From: an uncultured bacterium
GTDB lineage: Bacteria; Bacillota_I; Bacilli_A; RFN20; CAG-826
DNA length: 64,000 nucleotides
Direction of reading: 5' to 3'
Assembly (NCBI GenBank): GCA_949297805.1
Contig: CASFTG010000001.1
Coordinates: 496,001 to 560,000 of the forward strand
The notes beneath the pieces are model-generated. The model had not been told where the DNA came from and searched no databases. It was given only the letters and a program-made list of their open reading frames with translations. A program made the position numbers and the translations under genes. Below are positions 44,028-53,387 of this stretch, piece by piece; within the stretch, counting starts at the first letter, position 1, and each line of letters opens with the position of its first letter.

Positions 44028-45303
44028 GATCCTTGAGGTCGAACCGCCGCCGTAAACCCTTGGGCAGGCGGTTTTTTATTTGTCCGTGGACCGATTTGGC
44101 GGTGCCTAGGAGCAACCCGGCATAGCAGAGCGCGATATAGCCGCTGGGGGCGGGGCGGTTCAGTTGCTCGCCCCGAAGGTAGGCCAAGGCCTCGCTTTGG
44201 TTGAGCTCGACTTTTGGCAGCTGCCCCTTGAGGTTATGGCAAGGCTCGAAACGGGGAAGCGATAAGGCCTGCAGGCCGTATTTGATGACCCCGGAGGAGA
44301 AACGGAAACCCGGGATAGGCAAGGCGTAGACATAACGCTCGGCCAGCCGGGTGCAATAATTCCCTAATCCATAGCTGGCGAGCTTATCGGCGTATTGATG
44401 GTCGGTTTTTCTTTCGCTTGGGAACCGGGCTGGCTTATCCCCGCCTTTTCTTAATAGGCAAAAGAACTGCCCTTCGCCCGGATATCGGGAAGGCAGGAGG
44501 TAGACGGCTTCCGGGAGGTCAGGATGATGAAAGAAGCGAGGGTCATCGGTCACTTTGACTATCTGGAAGTCGGGGTGGCTTTCTAAGAAGGCTTTGATCA
44601 TCCCGATGTCTTCCTCATAGGTGAAAGAGCAGGTAGAGTAGAGCAGCGTCCCGCCTTCGCGAAGCATGATCGACGCCCCATCGAGCAAGGCGTTTTGGAT
44701 GGTGGCGCAGGCCTCGACCTTGCTTAAGGACCAATCTTCTTTGGCCAGGGCGTTTTTCCGAAACATCGCCTGCCCTGAGCAAGGGGCATCGAGGATGATC
44801 TTATCGAAGACCCCGGCCATATCGGGGGCGTAGGCGGTTAAGTTCTTGGAGATGACCTCGACGTTCGCAAGCCCCATCCGCTCGATGTTGCTCGATAATT
44901 CGAGGGCTCGAGGATGGGATAGGTCGTTGGCTAGGACTAAGGCTGGCTTATTTAAGGCCGCCTGGATGGTCTTGCCCCCGGGGGCGGCGCAGCAATCGAG
45001 GACCAATTCGCCCGGCTTTACGTCAAGGAAATGGACTGGCAAAGCCGAGCTGGGGTCTTGGATGGAGAAAACCCCTGTAAAATAGGAAAGGGTCCGGCCC
45101 AATCGCTTCTCGGCGGGGAAGCGGAAGCCGTTCTCGACTAAGGGGTCTTTGGTCAAAAAGGGGAAGCGGCGGAGGGTTTCTTCGACGCCAAGTTTCGTCT
45201 CATCGAGGATGGCGATCTTCTCGCCCACCTCCTTCTCCAAGGCCTGTAAAAGCGGCTCTTTCTCTTCTCCAAGATAGGCTAAGGAGTCCGCTAGGTCGTT
45301 CAT
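44020..45303 (-). CDS. 16S rRNA m5C methyltransferase, RsmF/NOL1-NOP2-Sun family
   Basis: A 427-residue protein. SAM motif D-C-C-A-A-P-G-G-K-T near 107, catalytic D-A-P-C-S-G near 172 and the second catalytic Cys in Y-S-T-C-S-F near 225. A C-terminal PUA-like RNA-binding domain (about 280-420) marks the RsmF type over RsmB. It methylates cytosine C5 in 16S rRNA. The start at 45303 is preferred over a TTG three codons earlier; it lies 8 nt after TATAGT, so the message is probably leaderless. Confidence 0.85.
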   Translation of the reverse strand: MNDLADSLAYLGEEKEPLLQALEKEVGEKIAILDETKLGVEETLRRFPFLTKDPLVENGFRFPAEKRLGRTLSYFTGVFSIQDPSSALPVHFLDVKPGELVLDCCAAPGGKTIQAALNKPALVLANDLSHPRALELSSNIERMGLANVEVISKNLTAYAPDMAGVFDKIILDAPCSGQAMFRKNALAKEDWSLSKVEACATIQNALLDGASIMLREGGTLLYSTCSFTYEEDIGMIKAFLESHPDFQIVKVTDDPRFFHHPDLPEAVYLLPSRYPGEGQFFCLLRKGGDKPARFPSERKTDHQYADKLASYGLGNYCTRLAERYVYALPIPGFRFSSGVIKYGLQALSLPRFEPCHNLKGQLPKVELNQSEALAYLRGEQLNRPAPSGYIALCYAGLLLGTAKSVHGQIKNRLPKGLRRRFDLKDLI

Positions 45304-45311
45304 ACCCCGCA

Positions 45312-45317
45312 ACTATA
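45312..45317 (-). promoter_or_regulatory. Extended -10 of the rRNA methyltransferase gene, leaderless
   Basis: On the minus strand TATAGT preceded by TGG, 8 nt before the ATG at 45303. Confidence 0.5.
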
Positions 45318-45405
45318 CCACGATTTGCCCCCTTTGCTTCTTTTCCGGTCCGCTTTAGCCTATAATTTCTTTGCCAGAATATAAATATTCTTCAGGAGGT
45401 CGTTT

Positions 45406-46707
45406 ATGCGGACGGTTGATATCATCGAGAAGAAACGGGATGGGGGAAAATTGAGCCCAGAGGAGATTTCCTTCTTCATCCAAGGCTATACCAACGGGAC
45501 CATCCCCGATTATCAGGCCAGCGCCCTTTTGATGGCGATCCTTTTCCGCGGGATGGACCCCGAGGAGACGGCCGAACTGACCGACGCGATGCGGCTTTCG
45601 GGTGAGCAGGTCGATCTTTCCTCAATCAAAGGGATCAAGGTCGATAAGCATTCGACTGGCGGGGTCGGGGATAAGACCTCCCTTGTCTTAGGCCCCTTAG
45701 TCGCTAGCTGCGGGGCCAAGCTCGCCAAGATGAGCGGACGCGGCCTTGGCCATACCGGCGGGACCCTCGATAAGATGGAATCGATCCCGGGGATGCGGAT
45801 TGGCTTAAGCGAAGAGGAATTCATTAAGCAAGTCAACGACATCGGCATCGCCATCATCGGCCAGACCGCCGACATCGACCCGGCCGATAAGAAACTCTAT
45901 GCCCTCCGCGACGTCACCGGAACCGTCGAGTCGATCCCCCTTATCGCCTCCTCGATCATGAGCAAGAAGCTTTGCTCCGGGGCCAATGCCATCCTCCTCG
46001 ACGTCAAGTTCGGCTCGGGGGCCTTCATGAAAACCCTTGATAAAGCCAAGGAATTAGCCCAGACCATGGTCAAGATCGGCGATCATCTCCATCGCGATAC
46101 GAGGGCCATCCTCACCGATATGGATGAGCCACTTGGCCTAGCGGTTGGGAATGCCCTTGAAGTCAAGGAAGCCATCGCCACCTTAAAAGGCGAAGGGCCG
46201 AAGGATTTGACCGAATTGGTTATCAAAGCCGGCGGCATCATGTTAGAACAAGCCAAACTGGTCGCAAGCCACGAAGAAGGCGAAGTCAGAATCAAAGAAG
46301 CGATCGCCAAGGGGGCGGGGCTAGCCAAACTCAAGCAGATGGTTTCCGCCCAAGGCGGGGACGTCAGCTATATCGATGATCCCTCGAAGTTCCCGTTAGC
46401 CAAGCATATCGTCGAGATCAAAGCCAAGGAATCCGGCTATATCCGCCGGATCGATTCGCTTGGCATCGGAGTCTCGGCGATGAAACTTGGGGCGGGGAGG
46501 GCGACTAAAGACGACGCCATCGACATGGCGGCGGGCATCGTCTTGGCCAAGAAAGTCGGCGATTACGTCGAGCAAGGCGAGGTCATGGCGGTTGCCCATA
46601 CCAATAAAGACGATTACGCCGAGGTTTTGCCTTGTATCGCCGAAGCTTTTGTTCTAGGGAAAGAGCAACCGGCGGAGCGGCCGATCGTCTACGGCTATAT
46701 CAAATGA
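45406..46707 (+). CDS. pdp: Pyrimidine-nucleoside phosphorylase
   Basis: A 433-residue thymidine/pyrimidine phosphorylase. The signature K-H-S-T-G-G-V-G-D-K-T-S near residue 82 binds phosphate and is followed by S-G-R-G-L-G-H-T-G-G-T-L-D-K near 110. The C-terminal domain is present and length is standard. It splits uridine and thymidine for carbon salvage. Strong AGGAGG ribosome binding site and TATAAT at 45361-45366. It overlaps dtd by four bases. Confidence 0.93.
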   Translation: MRTVDIIEKKRDGGKLSPEEISFFIQGYTNGTIPDYQASALLMAILFRGMDPEETAELTDAMRLSGEQVDLSSIKGIKVDKHSTGGVGDKTSLVLGPLVASCGAKLAKMSGRGLGHTGGTLDKMESIPGMRIGLSEEEFIKQVNDIGIAIIGQTADIDPADKKLYALRDVTGTVESIPLIASSIMSKKLCSGANAILLDVKFGSGAFMKTLDKAKELAQTMVKIGDHLHRDTRAILTDMDEPLGLAVGNALEVKEAIATLKGEGPKDLTELVIKAGGIMLEQAKLVASHEEGEVRIKEAIAKGAGLAKLKQMVSAQGGDVSYIDDPSKFPLAKHIVEIKAKESGYIRRIDSLGIGVSAMKLGAGRATKDDAIDMAAGIVLAKKVGDYVEQGEVMAVAHTNKDDYAEVLPCIAEAFVLGKEQPAERPIVYGYIK

Positions 46708-47156
46708 GAATCGTTCTCCAATTGGTTAAGCGGGCTTCGGTCAAGGTTAAAGATCGGCTGATCTCGGAAATCGGGAAAGGGTATTTGCTTTTATGCGGCT
46801 TTGAGGAGGGCGATGACGAGAAGACGTTATCACAAATGGCCCATAAGGTCGTGAACCTCCGGATTTTCCCGGATGAGAACGGGAAGACCAACCTCTCCTT
46901 AGCCCAGGTTGGCGGGAGCATCCTCGCCGTCAGCCAGTTCACCTTGTTAGCCGATTGCTCGCATGGCAACCGCCCGAGCTTTATTAAGGCGATGGGGCGA
47001 ACGGAAGCCGAAGGGGTTTATGAGGCTTTCTTGGAACAATTAAGGATGCTCGGGGCGGAGGTTAAGCCCGGCTCATATGGGGATGATATGGCGGTTAGCC
47101 TCATTAACGATGGCCCCTTTACCTTGTATTTGGATTCAAAGGAATTGTTTAGATGA
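46704..47156 (+). CDS. dtd: D-aminoacyl-tRNA deacylase
   Basis: A 150-residue DTD. S-Q-F-T-L-L-A-D near residue 78 and the N-D-G-P-F-T motif near 137 form the chirality-checking site; the usual N-x-G-P-V/F-T is kept. It hydrolyses D-amino acids from tRNA. The start at 46704 overlaps the preceding stop. The longer upstream reading is a shadow of pdp. It overlaps mnmA by four bases. Confidence 0.95.
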   Translation: MRIVLQLVKRASVKVKDRLISEIGKGYLLLCGFEEGDDEKTLSQMAHKVVNLRIFPDENGKTNLSLAQVGGSILAVSQFTLLADCSHGNRPSFIKAMGRTEAEGVYEAFLEQLRMLGAEVKPGSYGDDMAVSLINDGPFTLYLDSKELFR

Positions 47157-48277
47157 AAGTATTGCTCGGCTTAAGCGGCGGGGTCGATTCGGCCGTCGCC
47201 GCCTATTTGCTTAAAAAAGACGGCTATGACGTCAGCGGGGCTTTCATGCGGAATTGGGATGCTTTGGCCAATTCCGATTATTTAGGCAACCCGACGATTA
47301 ACGACACCCAATGCCCGCAGGAGAAGGATTACCAAGACGCGGTCAAGGTGGCCGAGAAACTTGGCATCCCCTGCTATCGGGTTGATTTTGTTAAGGAATA
47401 TTGGGATTCGGTCTTTTCCTATTTCCTTTCCGAATATAAGAAGGGACGGACCCCCAATCCCGACGTCTTCTGCAACAAATACATCAAGTTCGATTCTTTC
47501 CTTAAATACGCCAAGGAAAAAGGATTTGAGAAGATCGCCATGGGCCATTACGCCGGCTCCGGCGAATTCCGGGGCCATATCCATATCAAGAAGGCGGCCG
47601 ATTTAAACAAGGACCAGTCTTATTTCCTTAGCCAGCTTAATGAAGAGCAGGTCGCCTCCTGCTTATTCCCGTTAGCCAACATTACCAAGCCTGAGGTAAG
47701 GGAATTAGCCCATGAATTGGGCCTTTCCTCGGTCATGGACAAGAAGGACTCGACCGGGGTCTGCTTCATTGGCGAGCGGAACTTCAAGCAGTTCCTCCAT
47801 AATTACTTCCCGGCCACCCCCGGGAAGATAATCGAGGGGAAGACCGGCAAGGTGGTCGGGGAGCATATGGGGGTCCTCTATTACACCATCGGCCAGCATA
47901 AAGGGCTTGGCATCGGGGGAATCAAAGGTGAGGAAGAAGGGGCCTTCTTCATCTATAAGAAAGACGTCGCCCATAATATCCTTTACGTCGCTCATCCTAG
48001 CGAAAGATACCTGCTTAAAAGTACTGGGTGCGTCCTTACTGACCTCAACTACATCGGCGAAAGGAAAGACGAGCCGGTCGGGGTCAAGTTCCGTTATCGG
48101 CAGCCTGATCAAGCGGCCGTCATTGCCTTTGAAGGCGAGAAGGCGATCCTGACTTATCCCCAGGGGGTCGAATCGGTGACCCCGGGCCAGATCGCGGCGA
48201 TTTATAAAGATGGTTACTGCCTTGGGTCGGGAATAATAAGCGAAGTATACCGGGACGGGGAAAGAATCGATATTTAG
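47153..48277 (+). CDS. mnmA: tRNA 2-thiouridylase MnmA
   Basis: A 374-residue MnmA. PP-loop L-S-G-G-V-D-S-A near residue 6, catalytic Cys in N-P-D-V-F-C-N near 103, and the second Cys in S-T-G-V-C-F-I-G near 200. The C-terminal beta domain is complete. It thiolates U34 of Lys, Glu and Gln tRNAs. In B. subtilis it also lies near alaS; here the two are about 5 kb apart. The short gap to the next gene has its own ribosome binding site. Confidence 0.95.
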   Translation: MKVLLGLSGGVDSAVAAYLLKKDGYDVSGAFMRNWDALANSDYLGNPTINDTQCPQEKDYQDAVKVAEKLGIPCYRVDFVKEYWDSVFSYFLSEYKKGRTPNPDVFCNKYIKFDSFLKYAKEKGFEKIAMGHYAGSGEFRGHIHIKKAADLNKDQSYFLSQLNEEQVASCLFPLANITKPEVRELAHELGLSSVMDKKDSTGVCFIGERNFKQFLHNYFPATPGKIIEGKTGKVVGEHMGVLYYTIGQHKGLGIGGIKGEEEGAFFIYKKDVAHNILYVAHPSERYLLKSTGCVLTDLNYIGERKDEPVGVKFRYRQPDQAAVIAFEGEKAILTYPQGVESVTPGQIAAIYKDGYCLGSGIISEVYRDGERIDI

Positions 48278-48286
48278 GAGACTATC

Positions 48287-49594
48287 ATGAAGCATCGTTT
48301 GTTAGGATTGTTATTGCTTATCCCGATGGGGCTAGGATTGTCGAGCTGTGAACAGATCCAAGGTTTCTTTGATGACCTCTTCCATCGGGGCGAGGATTCC
48401 TCGTCTTCCTCATCCTCTAGCGAGCCGTCGGGATCATCTTCGAGTTCCAGCTCTTCTTCGTTCAGCCACTCGGAGTCGAGCGAATCGGAATCCGGTTCTG
48501 GCGAAGTTATTGCCTCGGGGGCCCTCGAGTTCCATTTCCTTGAGCTCGGCAACGCCTATACCGGCGATTCGATCTATATCAAAGCCAACGATAAGGACAT
48601 TTTAATCGATGCCGGCAGCCGGAAGAATTCAGCCGAAGCCATCGCCGAATACTTAGACCCGATATTAGGCGATAATCATCTTGATTACGTCATCCCGACC
48701 CATGCCCACCAAGACCATATCGCCGGGTTTGTGGGCAATTCCGATAAGTCCGCCCCCGGGGGACGGGATGGGATCTTCTATCATTACGACATCGATCATA
48801 TCTACGATTTCGCCTATTTCGACGATGGGGGATCGAAGGTCTATTCCAATGCCGACCCCTTGCCGAGCGGCGCCAGCCCGACGGCGATCTATAAGGATTA
48901 CCGGACCGCCCGGGATTATGCCGTCAGCCAAGGGGCCGAATGGCAGACGGTCGAGCAGTTATTCGAAGATGGGCAAAAAGTCTATACCGTCGACCTCGGG
49001 GAAGGGGTGTATATGGATATTCTCTACACCTTCTTCTATGACCATACCTCGGCCGATATCAAGGAACTGAATGCCGAATTCTCCAAATCCTCCTTCTCCA
49101 ACCAAAACGACTGCTCGGTCTGCGTCTTGTTCCGGCAGGGCGAGAAGGCTTACCTTTTCACTGGCGATGCCGAGGAGGCGTGCGAATATAGCTTAGTGAC
49201 CGAGCATGACCTCCCGGTGGTCGAACTCTTCAAAGCCGGCCACCATGGGAGCTATACCGCCTCCGGGGATCTGCTCCTTTCCGAGATTCAGCCTAAGCGG
49301 GTATGCGTCTGCTGCTGCGCCGGCAATACCGAATATACCGATAATCCGGCCAATACCTTCCCGGCCCAAGCGGCGATTGACCGGATCGCGAAATATACAA
49401 GCGAGGTCTACGTGACCACCGTCGGCAGCATGACCGATTCCTCCTATTTCGCTCCCTTGAATGGGACGATTGTCGTCTCTTCCTCTTCTTCCGAGGATCC
49501 AATCACCGTCAATTGTTCCCATTCCAACCTGCCTTTAAAAGATCAGGAATGGTTTAAGACCAACCGAACCTGTCCGGAAACTTGGGCAAGTTAG
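48287..49594 (+). CDS. Lipoprotein with ComEC-like metallo-beta-lactamase fold
   Basis: A 435-residue lipoprotein (L-S-S-C, Cys21). A linker of about 35 residues, almost all Ser with some Glu (38-72), keeps the domain away from the membrane. The hydrolase has T-H-A-H-Q-D-H (138-144), F-T-G-D-A-E-E near 287 and G-H-H-G-S near 313, as in the C-terminal domain of ComEC and related secreted enzymes. A nuclease or phosphodiesterase outside the cell is inferred. The C-terminal 60 residues have a V-S-S-S-S-S-E stretch and two Cys. Confidence 0.78.
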   Translation: MKHRLLGLLLLIPMGLGLSSCEQIQGFFDDLFHRGEDSSSSSSSSEPSGSSSSSSSSSFSHSESSESESGSGEVIASGALEFHFLELGNAYTGDSIYIKANDKDILIDAGSRKNSAEAIAEYLDPILGDNHLDYVIPTHAHQDHIAGFVGNSDKSAPGGRDGIFYHYDIDHIYDFAYFDDGGSKVYSNADPLPSGASPTAIYKDYRTARDYAVSQGAEWQTVEQLFEDGQKVYTVDLGEGVYMDILYTFFYDHTSADIKELNAEFSKSSFSNQNDCSVCVLFRQGEKAYLFTGDAEEACEYSLVTEHDLPVVELFKAGHHGSYTASGDLLLSEIQPKRVCVCCCAGNTEYTDNPANTFPAQAAIDRIAKYTSEVYVTTVGSMTDSSYFAPLNGTIVVSSSSSEDPITVNCSHSNLPLKDQEWFKTNRTCPETWAS

Positions 49595-49629
49595 GAAAAA
49601 ACCTAGGTTCGATTCTATATTTTTGCTAT

Positions 49630-49657
49630 TTGACAGAGGGAAAATCTCCTTGATAAT
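49630..49657 (+). promoter_or_regulatory. Promoter of the metalloprotease operon
   Basis: TTGACA (49630-49635), a 16-nt spacer and GATAAT (49652-49657); AAGGAG lies 9 nt before the ATG. This is the only exact -35 consensus noted in the window. Confidence 0.6.
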
Positions 49658-49684
49658 TAATGTACATATTAAGGAGTAAAAACA

Positions 49685-51730
49685 ATGAGACTGAGAAATC
49701 TCTCCCTCCTCATCCTTGCTTCCCCCTCCTTAGCCGTCGCTAGTCCTTTGGCAAAAACGGCGGATCCGGGCGATGCCACCATCCCCAATACCATCGTCGC
49801 CAATTCACCTGGCGTCAATTTGGGCATTGAGATTGAAGGCCTCGAGCCGATTTATGCCGCCCGGGATGTGTCGTTGAGAGTTAAAGCCGAGAGTTCAACC
49901 CTTTCTTTGCCGGATATTTCCGCTTCCAAATGCGATGTGAAGCGCATTGTGGAAAACGGCGATTGGACGAATATCGATTTGTATTTAGCCGGGGAGGAGT
50001 GCTCGTTGACCTTAGTGGCGGCCGACTCCACCGGAACCTCAACCTCCAAGACAATATATTTTGCTAAATTTGCTGACAAATGGTTTGCTTCGGAACTTTC
50101 GCTCTTTGACGCCAAATCATCTTTCTATCGAACCGAAGTCAAGGCAGGGAATCTTCCGGCATCCGAAGCGGACCTAACGATCGCCAAACTCCACGGTGGA
50201 GCTACAGCCGATATATCCAATGGAATCGGCGGTCCTATTTTCCCGCCGATCTCAATGTATGATTATTACGATGTTTCCCTTTCGTGGGAATCAACCAATC
50301 TGAGCGTCCATCCATTGGCTGGCGTAACGGTTAATTTGAAGAAAGCTTATTATGCTAATGGGCTTTTGACCGAGACGCTGCTCGACACAAAACTCACTGA
50401 CGACAAAGGAGAAACGACGCTCAAAAGCTTAACGGCTTCCAATCTCGATGCTGAGTATTTCATCGTCGAAGTAGTGCCGGAAAACGATTCGGTCGTCGTT
50501 AAGAGTCGAGACGGTGACTCATTAGGAAGCTATCAAGATAAAATCATCGTCGATGCCGGCGACGACATTGACATTACCTATCATTATTACGATGAATTGG
50601 GGCAAGTATTCCAACTGTTCCAAATCATTGAATATTGTTCTCGCTTTGCCGAGGAAATAGATGAGGAAGGTCAAGTCGGGAAATGCCAAGTTCTACTCGA
50701 TGGAAGCAAGACCTATCCTGAATACGCCTGGAACTCGGGCACTCTTCCGACGATTGAGGTTAATCCGAATTATTATTCCTCGACCTCGCCAATTGATTCC
50801 TTTGAGGACTGGGACACGATTGCCCATGAATACGGCCACCACATCGCCTTTGAGAAAGGCTGGGTCGATACCGCGACCTTCGAGATGCATGCGGCCTCGC
50901 CGGGGCGGCACTTACTTGATTATGGGCTCGAAGAAAAGGATCAGGATAACAATCGGTTCATGGAGAAAGGCGTCGCCGTCACGCCTGATTTGGCGTTGGC
51001 CTCCGCTTGGAGCGAAGGCCTCGCAACCTATTTGGGAGCGATGGCATTGAAGTTCAATGCATCACATTTAACGACCGTCCCCCTAGCCAGCGACCGTTAT
51101 TACACGAGCGCGAACGGTTTGCATTATAGCTATGACACGTATACCTATTCCGGCCCCTCGGATACCGGCGGGACGCAGGCATATAGCATCCATGGCGACG
51201 GGGATGAATACGCCATCAGCCAATTGCTATACAAAATGAGCGACAATCTTCGAGACGCCTATGATTTATTCGGAATGGGATATGGCGAAGTCATCGATAT
51301 AGTTGATTCGCTAACGACCCATTCTTTCCCTTCTTTCTTTACGCATGTCTATTTCGAATGGGAAAACGAAGATATCTACGATCTCACGCTTTTGCTCGAT
51401 AAACTCCGGTTTTTGCCGGAAATGACGGCGACTTGGGATATGGACGGAAATGTTACCATAACTTATGGAGACAATGGATCGTGTGCTGCGGCACCCTTTA
51501 CGAATTTCCGATTGGAATGGTCGGATTCCAATTGGAATTACGTCGACGACATTCCCCTTCCAGCAACTGGTTTGGGCTATATTTCGGCATCTGAATTGCA
51601 GGGTATGCACGATAATTATGGCAGCGTCCTTCGAGCGATTATCGGCGCCCAACGAACTTGTCAAATCGACTCCGACCACCTTTGGACTAGCCCATACTAC
51701 TATTCCGTCCCGGTTACGTTTTACGAATAG
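49685..51730 (+). CDS. Secreted zinc metalloprotease
   Basis: A 681-residue exported protein. The N-terminus is a signal peptide (A-V-A-S, cut near residue 20). Residues about 40-310 are beta-rich, perhaps two Ig-like domains. The protease has H-E-Y-G-H (381-385), with Glu444 in S-E-G-L-A-T as likely third zinc ligand, the gluzincin arrangement. I see no cell-wall anchor, so it may be released. It is followed by a lipoprotein 12 bases on. The family was not identified beyond the zinc site; mucin or host-protein breakdown is speculation. Confidence 0.75.
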   Translation: MRLRNLSLLILASPSLAVASPLAKTADPGDATIPNTIVANSPGVNLGIEIEGLEPIYAARDVSLRVKAESSTLSLPDISASKCDVKRIVENGDWTNIDLYLAGEECSLTLVAADSTGTSTSKTIYFAKFADKWFASELSLFDAKSSFYRTEVKAGNLPASEADLTIAKLHGGATADISNGIGGPIFPPISMYDYYDVSLSWESTNLSVHPLAGVTVNLKKAYYANGLLTETLLDTKLTDDKGETTLKSLTASNLDAEYFIVEVVPENDSVVVKSRDGDSLGSYQDKIIVDAGDDIDITYHYYDELGQVFQLFQIIEYCSRFAEEIDEEGQVGKCQVLLDGSKTYPEYAWNSGTLPTIEVNPNYYSSTSPIDSFEDWDTIAHEYGHHIAFEKGWVDTATFEMHAASPGRHLLDYGLEEKDQDNNRFMEKGVAVTPDLALASAWSEGLATYLGAMALKFNASHLTTVPLASDRYYTSANGLHYSYDTYTYSGPSDTGGTQAYSIHGDGDEYAISQLLYKMSDNLRDAYDLFGMGYGEVIDIVDSLTTHSFPSFFTHVYFEWENEDIYDLTLLLDKLRFLPEMTATWDMDGNVTITYGDNGSCAAAPFTNFRLEWSDSNWNYVDDIPLPATGLGYISASELQGMHDNYGSVLRAIIGAQRTCQIDSDHLWTSPYYYSVPVTFYE

Positions 51731-51742
51731 GAGGCTTGAGAT

Positions 51743-53146
51743 ATGAAGCGGTTCGTTGCCTTGGCGTTATTGGCGGTCTCGATGATGGGCTTAGGATCGT
51801 GCTCTGAAGACAATAATGAATTGCCCTCGGTTATTTATTCCGATCCCTTTGATATCGGGGGAATTTATAATGGGGATGGTCTTTATCGTTCACTTATAAA
51901 AGACTCTTTCCCTTCGTCTGTCGATTCGTCGCCAGATAACCCGACAGAGGATTTTCGAATGTTGGGCATTGGATTGCCAACTATTGAATTAACCGCTAAT
52001 TTCAATGTGGAAATAACTTTAGGAATGGAAGTTGGCGATATCCCGGTTCGAGATTTGGGGGATATCGGAATCGACAATTGCCGTGACTTCCTTTTCACGG
52101 TTGAAGCGGAGATAAGCAATGGTGAGGATAAAGTGACCGTTGGACAAGCTAATATCGATATTTTGCCGTTTTTTGAGGGAACTGGGTATCGATGGGATTT
52201 GCTCACTATGGTCGATGGGCGTAATTGGATAGCGTTGGAAACGAGCTTTTCTTTGCCCATCGATTTCGCCAAAATGTCGCAAAGTACAGGGTTTTCGAAT
52301 TTTGGCATCGGCTTTTATTGCTATGATGCGTTCGGTGAGAGGCGATTTGTCTACTCTATGCCGAGCAATTCTTTTGATTTCGAAAATGTTAATGGTGCCA
52401 TTCGGTTTATTGATTTCCACGGCGATCCGATACGGCCAAATCCCTATGATTGCGGCTATATCGTGGTCCCTGAATTGATCAAGCGTATTGAATATGGCGC
52501 TGATGATTCGCCCTTGTTTTCCCTAAATGACGATAACCTTATCCGCAACCCTGGAGGAGGCCGGATTGCCGTCGCTTTGCCGAAAAAAGTTCCGGATGGC
52601 CAAGAGGCGACCGCGATGGTTTCTTTGTCCGATCGCTTTGTTCGGGACCCTAAAAACGTGCCTAATGCCGATCGTTCCTATTACGGAGAGGTTATCGATT
52701 TCCACTATACTGTCTCCGAAGAGGACGTAATTCTATCCGACCCGATTTTCGGCAATTATGAAAAATCCAACTCGAGAGGCGATCTCGTCGACGCCAATTT
52801 CCAAACTCATCGCGTTTACGCTCAGTCAGACCCGGTTGTCATTCCGACCGATAAGATGAAGGAATCGGGCGAATTCACAATCGCCTTAACCTATGATGCT
52901 CATTACGACAAGCGTTTTAAGCTAACCTATAAAGATGGAATGACCATTATCGAGGTCGGGGAACATGGCGACTCACCATACGAACCGAATTGGACCGAGC
53001 CGGAAAGGGTCGTGGTCGAGGAGGCGGTGATCAAGGTTTATTACGAGAAGAAGGACGGTTATTGCTATTTCTCCTATTCCGGCGACTTCGATGAAGAGGA
53101 GGGCAATAACGCCCATTGGTTTGTCGACCCAGATTTATTTGTCTGA
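51743..53146 (+). CDS. Large lipoprotein, metalloprotease operon partner
   Basis: A 467-residue lipoprotein (M-G-L-G-S-C, Cys20). The body is predicted beta-rich with many Asp, Phe and Tyr; no domain was recognised. The C-terminal 100 residues include an E-V-G-E-H-G-D and a Tyr-rich strand. It shares an operon with the metalloprotease and may hold its substrate or the enzyme at the membrane. The ribosome binding site is GGAGG, inside the gap of 12 bases. Base composition is more AT-rich than the housekeeping genes. Confidence 0.7.
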   Translation: MKRFVALALLAVSMMGLGSCSEDNNELPSVIYSDPFDIGGIYNGDGLYRSLIKDSFPSSVDSSPDNPTEDFRMLGIGLPTIELTANFNVEITLGMEVGDIPVRDLGDIGIDNCRDFLFTVEAEISNGEDKVTVGQANIDILPFFEGTGYRWDLLTMVDGRNWIALETSFSLPIDFAKMSQSTGFSNFGIGFYCYDAFGERRFVYSMPSNSFDFENVNGAIRFIDFHGDPIRPNPYDCGYIVVPELIKRIEYGADDSPLFSLNDDNLIRNPGGGRIAVALPKKVPDGQEATAMVSLSDRFVRDPKNVPNADRSYYGEVIDFHYTVSEEDVILSDPIFGNYEKSNSRGDLVDANFQTHRVYAQSDPVVIPTDKMKESGEFTIALTYDAHYDKRFKLTYKDGMTIIEVGEHGDSPYEPNWTEPERVVVEEAVIKVYYEKKDGYCYFSYSGDFDEEEGNNAHWFVDPDLFV

Positions 53147-53205
53147 CCGATTACTCTCCGTCGCAATCTCAAAAGCCATTTAGCATTCGATTAACGTGGC
53201 TTTCC

Positions 53206-53234
53206 TTGCATTCGCGCGTAAGCGCGCCTAATAT
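53206..53234 (+). promoter_or_regulatory. Promoter of alaS
   Basis: TTGCAT (53206-53211), a 17-nt spacer and TAATAT (53229-53234), the same class as rpsO. The spacer holds GCGCG-TAAG-CGCGC, an inverted repeat. Confidence 0.65.
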
Positions 53235-53237
53235 ACA

Positions 53238-53386
53238 GGCGCATCGGGAACTTGCCACTCCCCCTTAAGCGGGTAATGCCGCCGAGCGCCCTCGCGTCAA
53301 AAGGGTGAAACTAAGCGCGCGCAAGCGAAGAAGGATGGTACCGCGCCCCCTCGGGCGTTCCTTCGTAAGTGGAGGCATTTTGCACA
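53238..53386 (+). promoter_or_regulatory. T-box riboswitch upstream of alaS, probably translational
   Basis: The T-box core AAGGATGGTACCGCG lies at 53331-53345. GAAGGA (53330-53335) pairs with TCCTTC (53359-53364) around the bulged TGGTACC and a CGCCC/GGGCG helix, the standard antiterminator shape. The same CCTTC can instead pair with the Shine-Dalgarno GGAGG (53371-53375), and no T run follows; control should be at translation. Upstream, GGCGC-CGG pairs with CCG-GCGCC (53238-53290), a very short Stem I. GCC at 53278-53280, followed by a purine, fits an alanine specifier. Uncharged tRNA-Ala would free the ribosome binding site. Confidence 0.8.
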
Positions 53387-53387
53387 T

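Noticed and set aside
53172..53203. Inverted repeat AAAGCCA/TGGCTTT as terminator of the large lipoprotein gene
   Set aside because: Only 7 bp with an 18-base loop and a weak T tail; too poor to list as a terminator.
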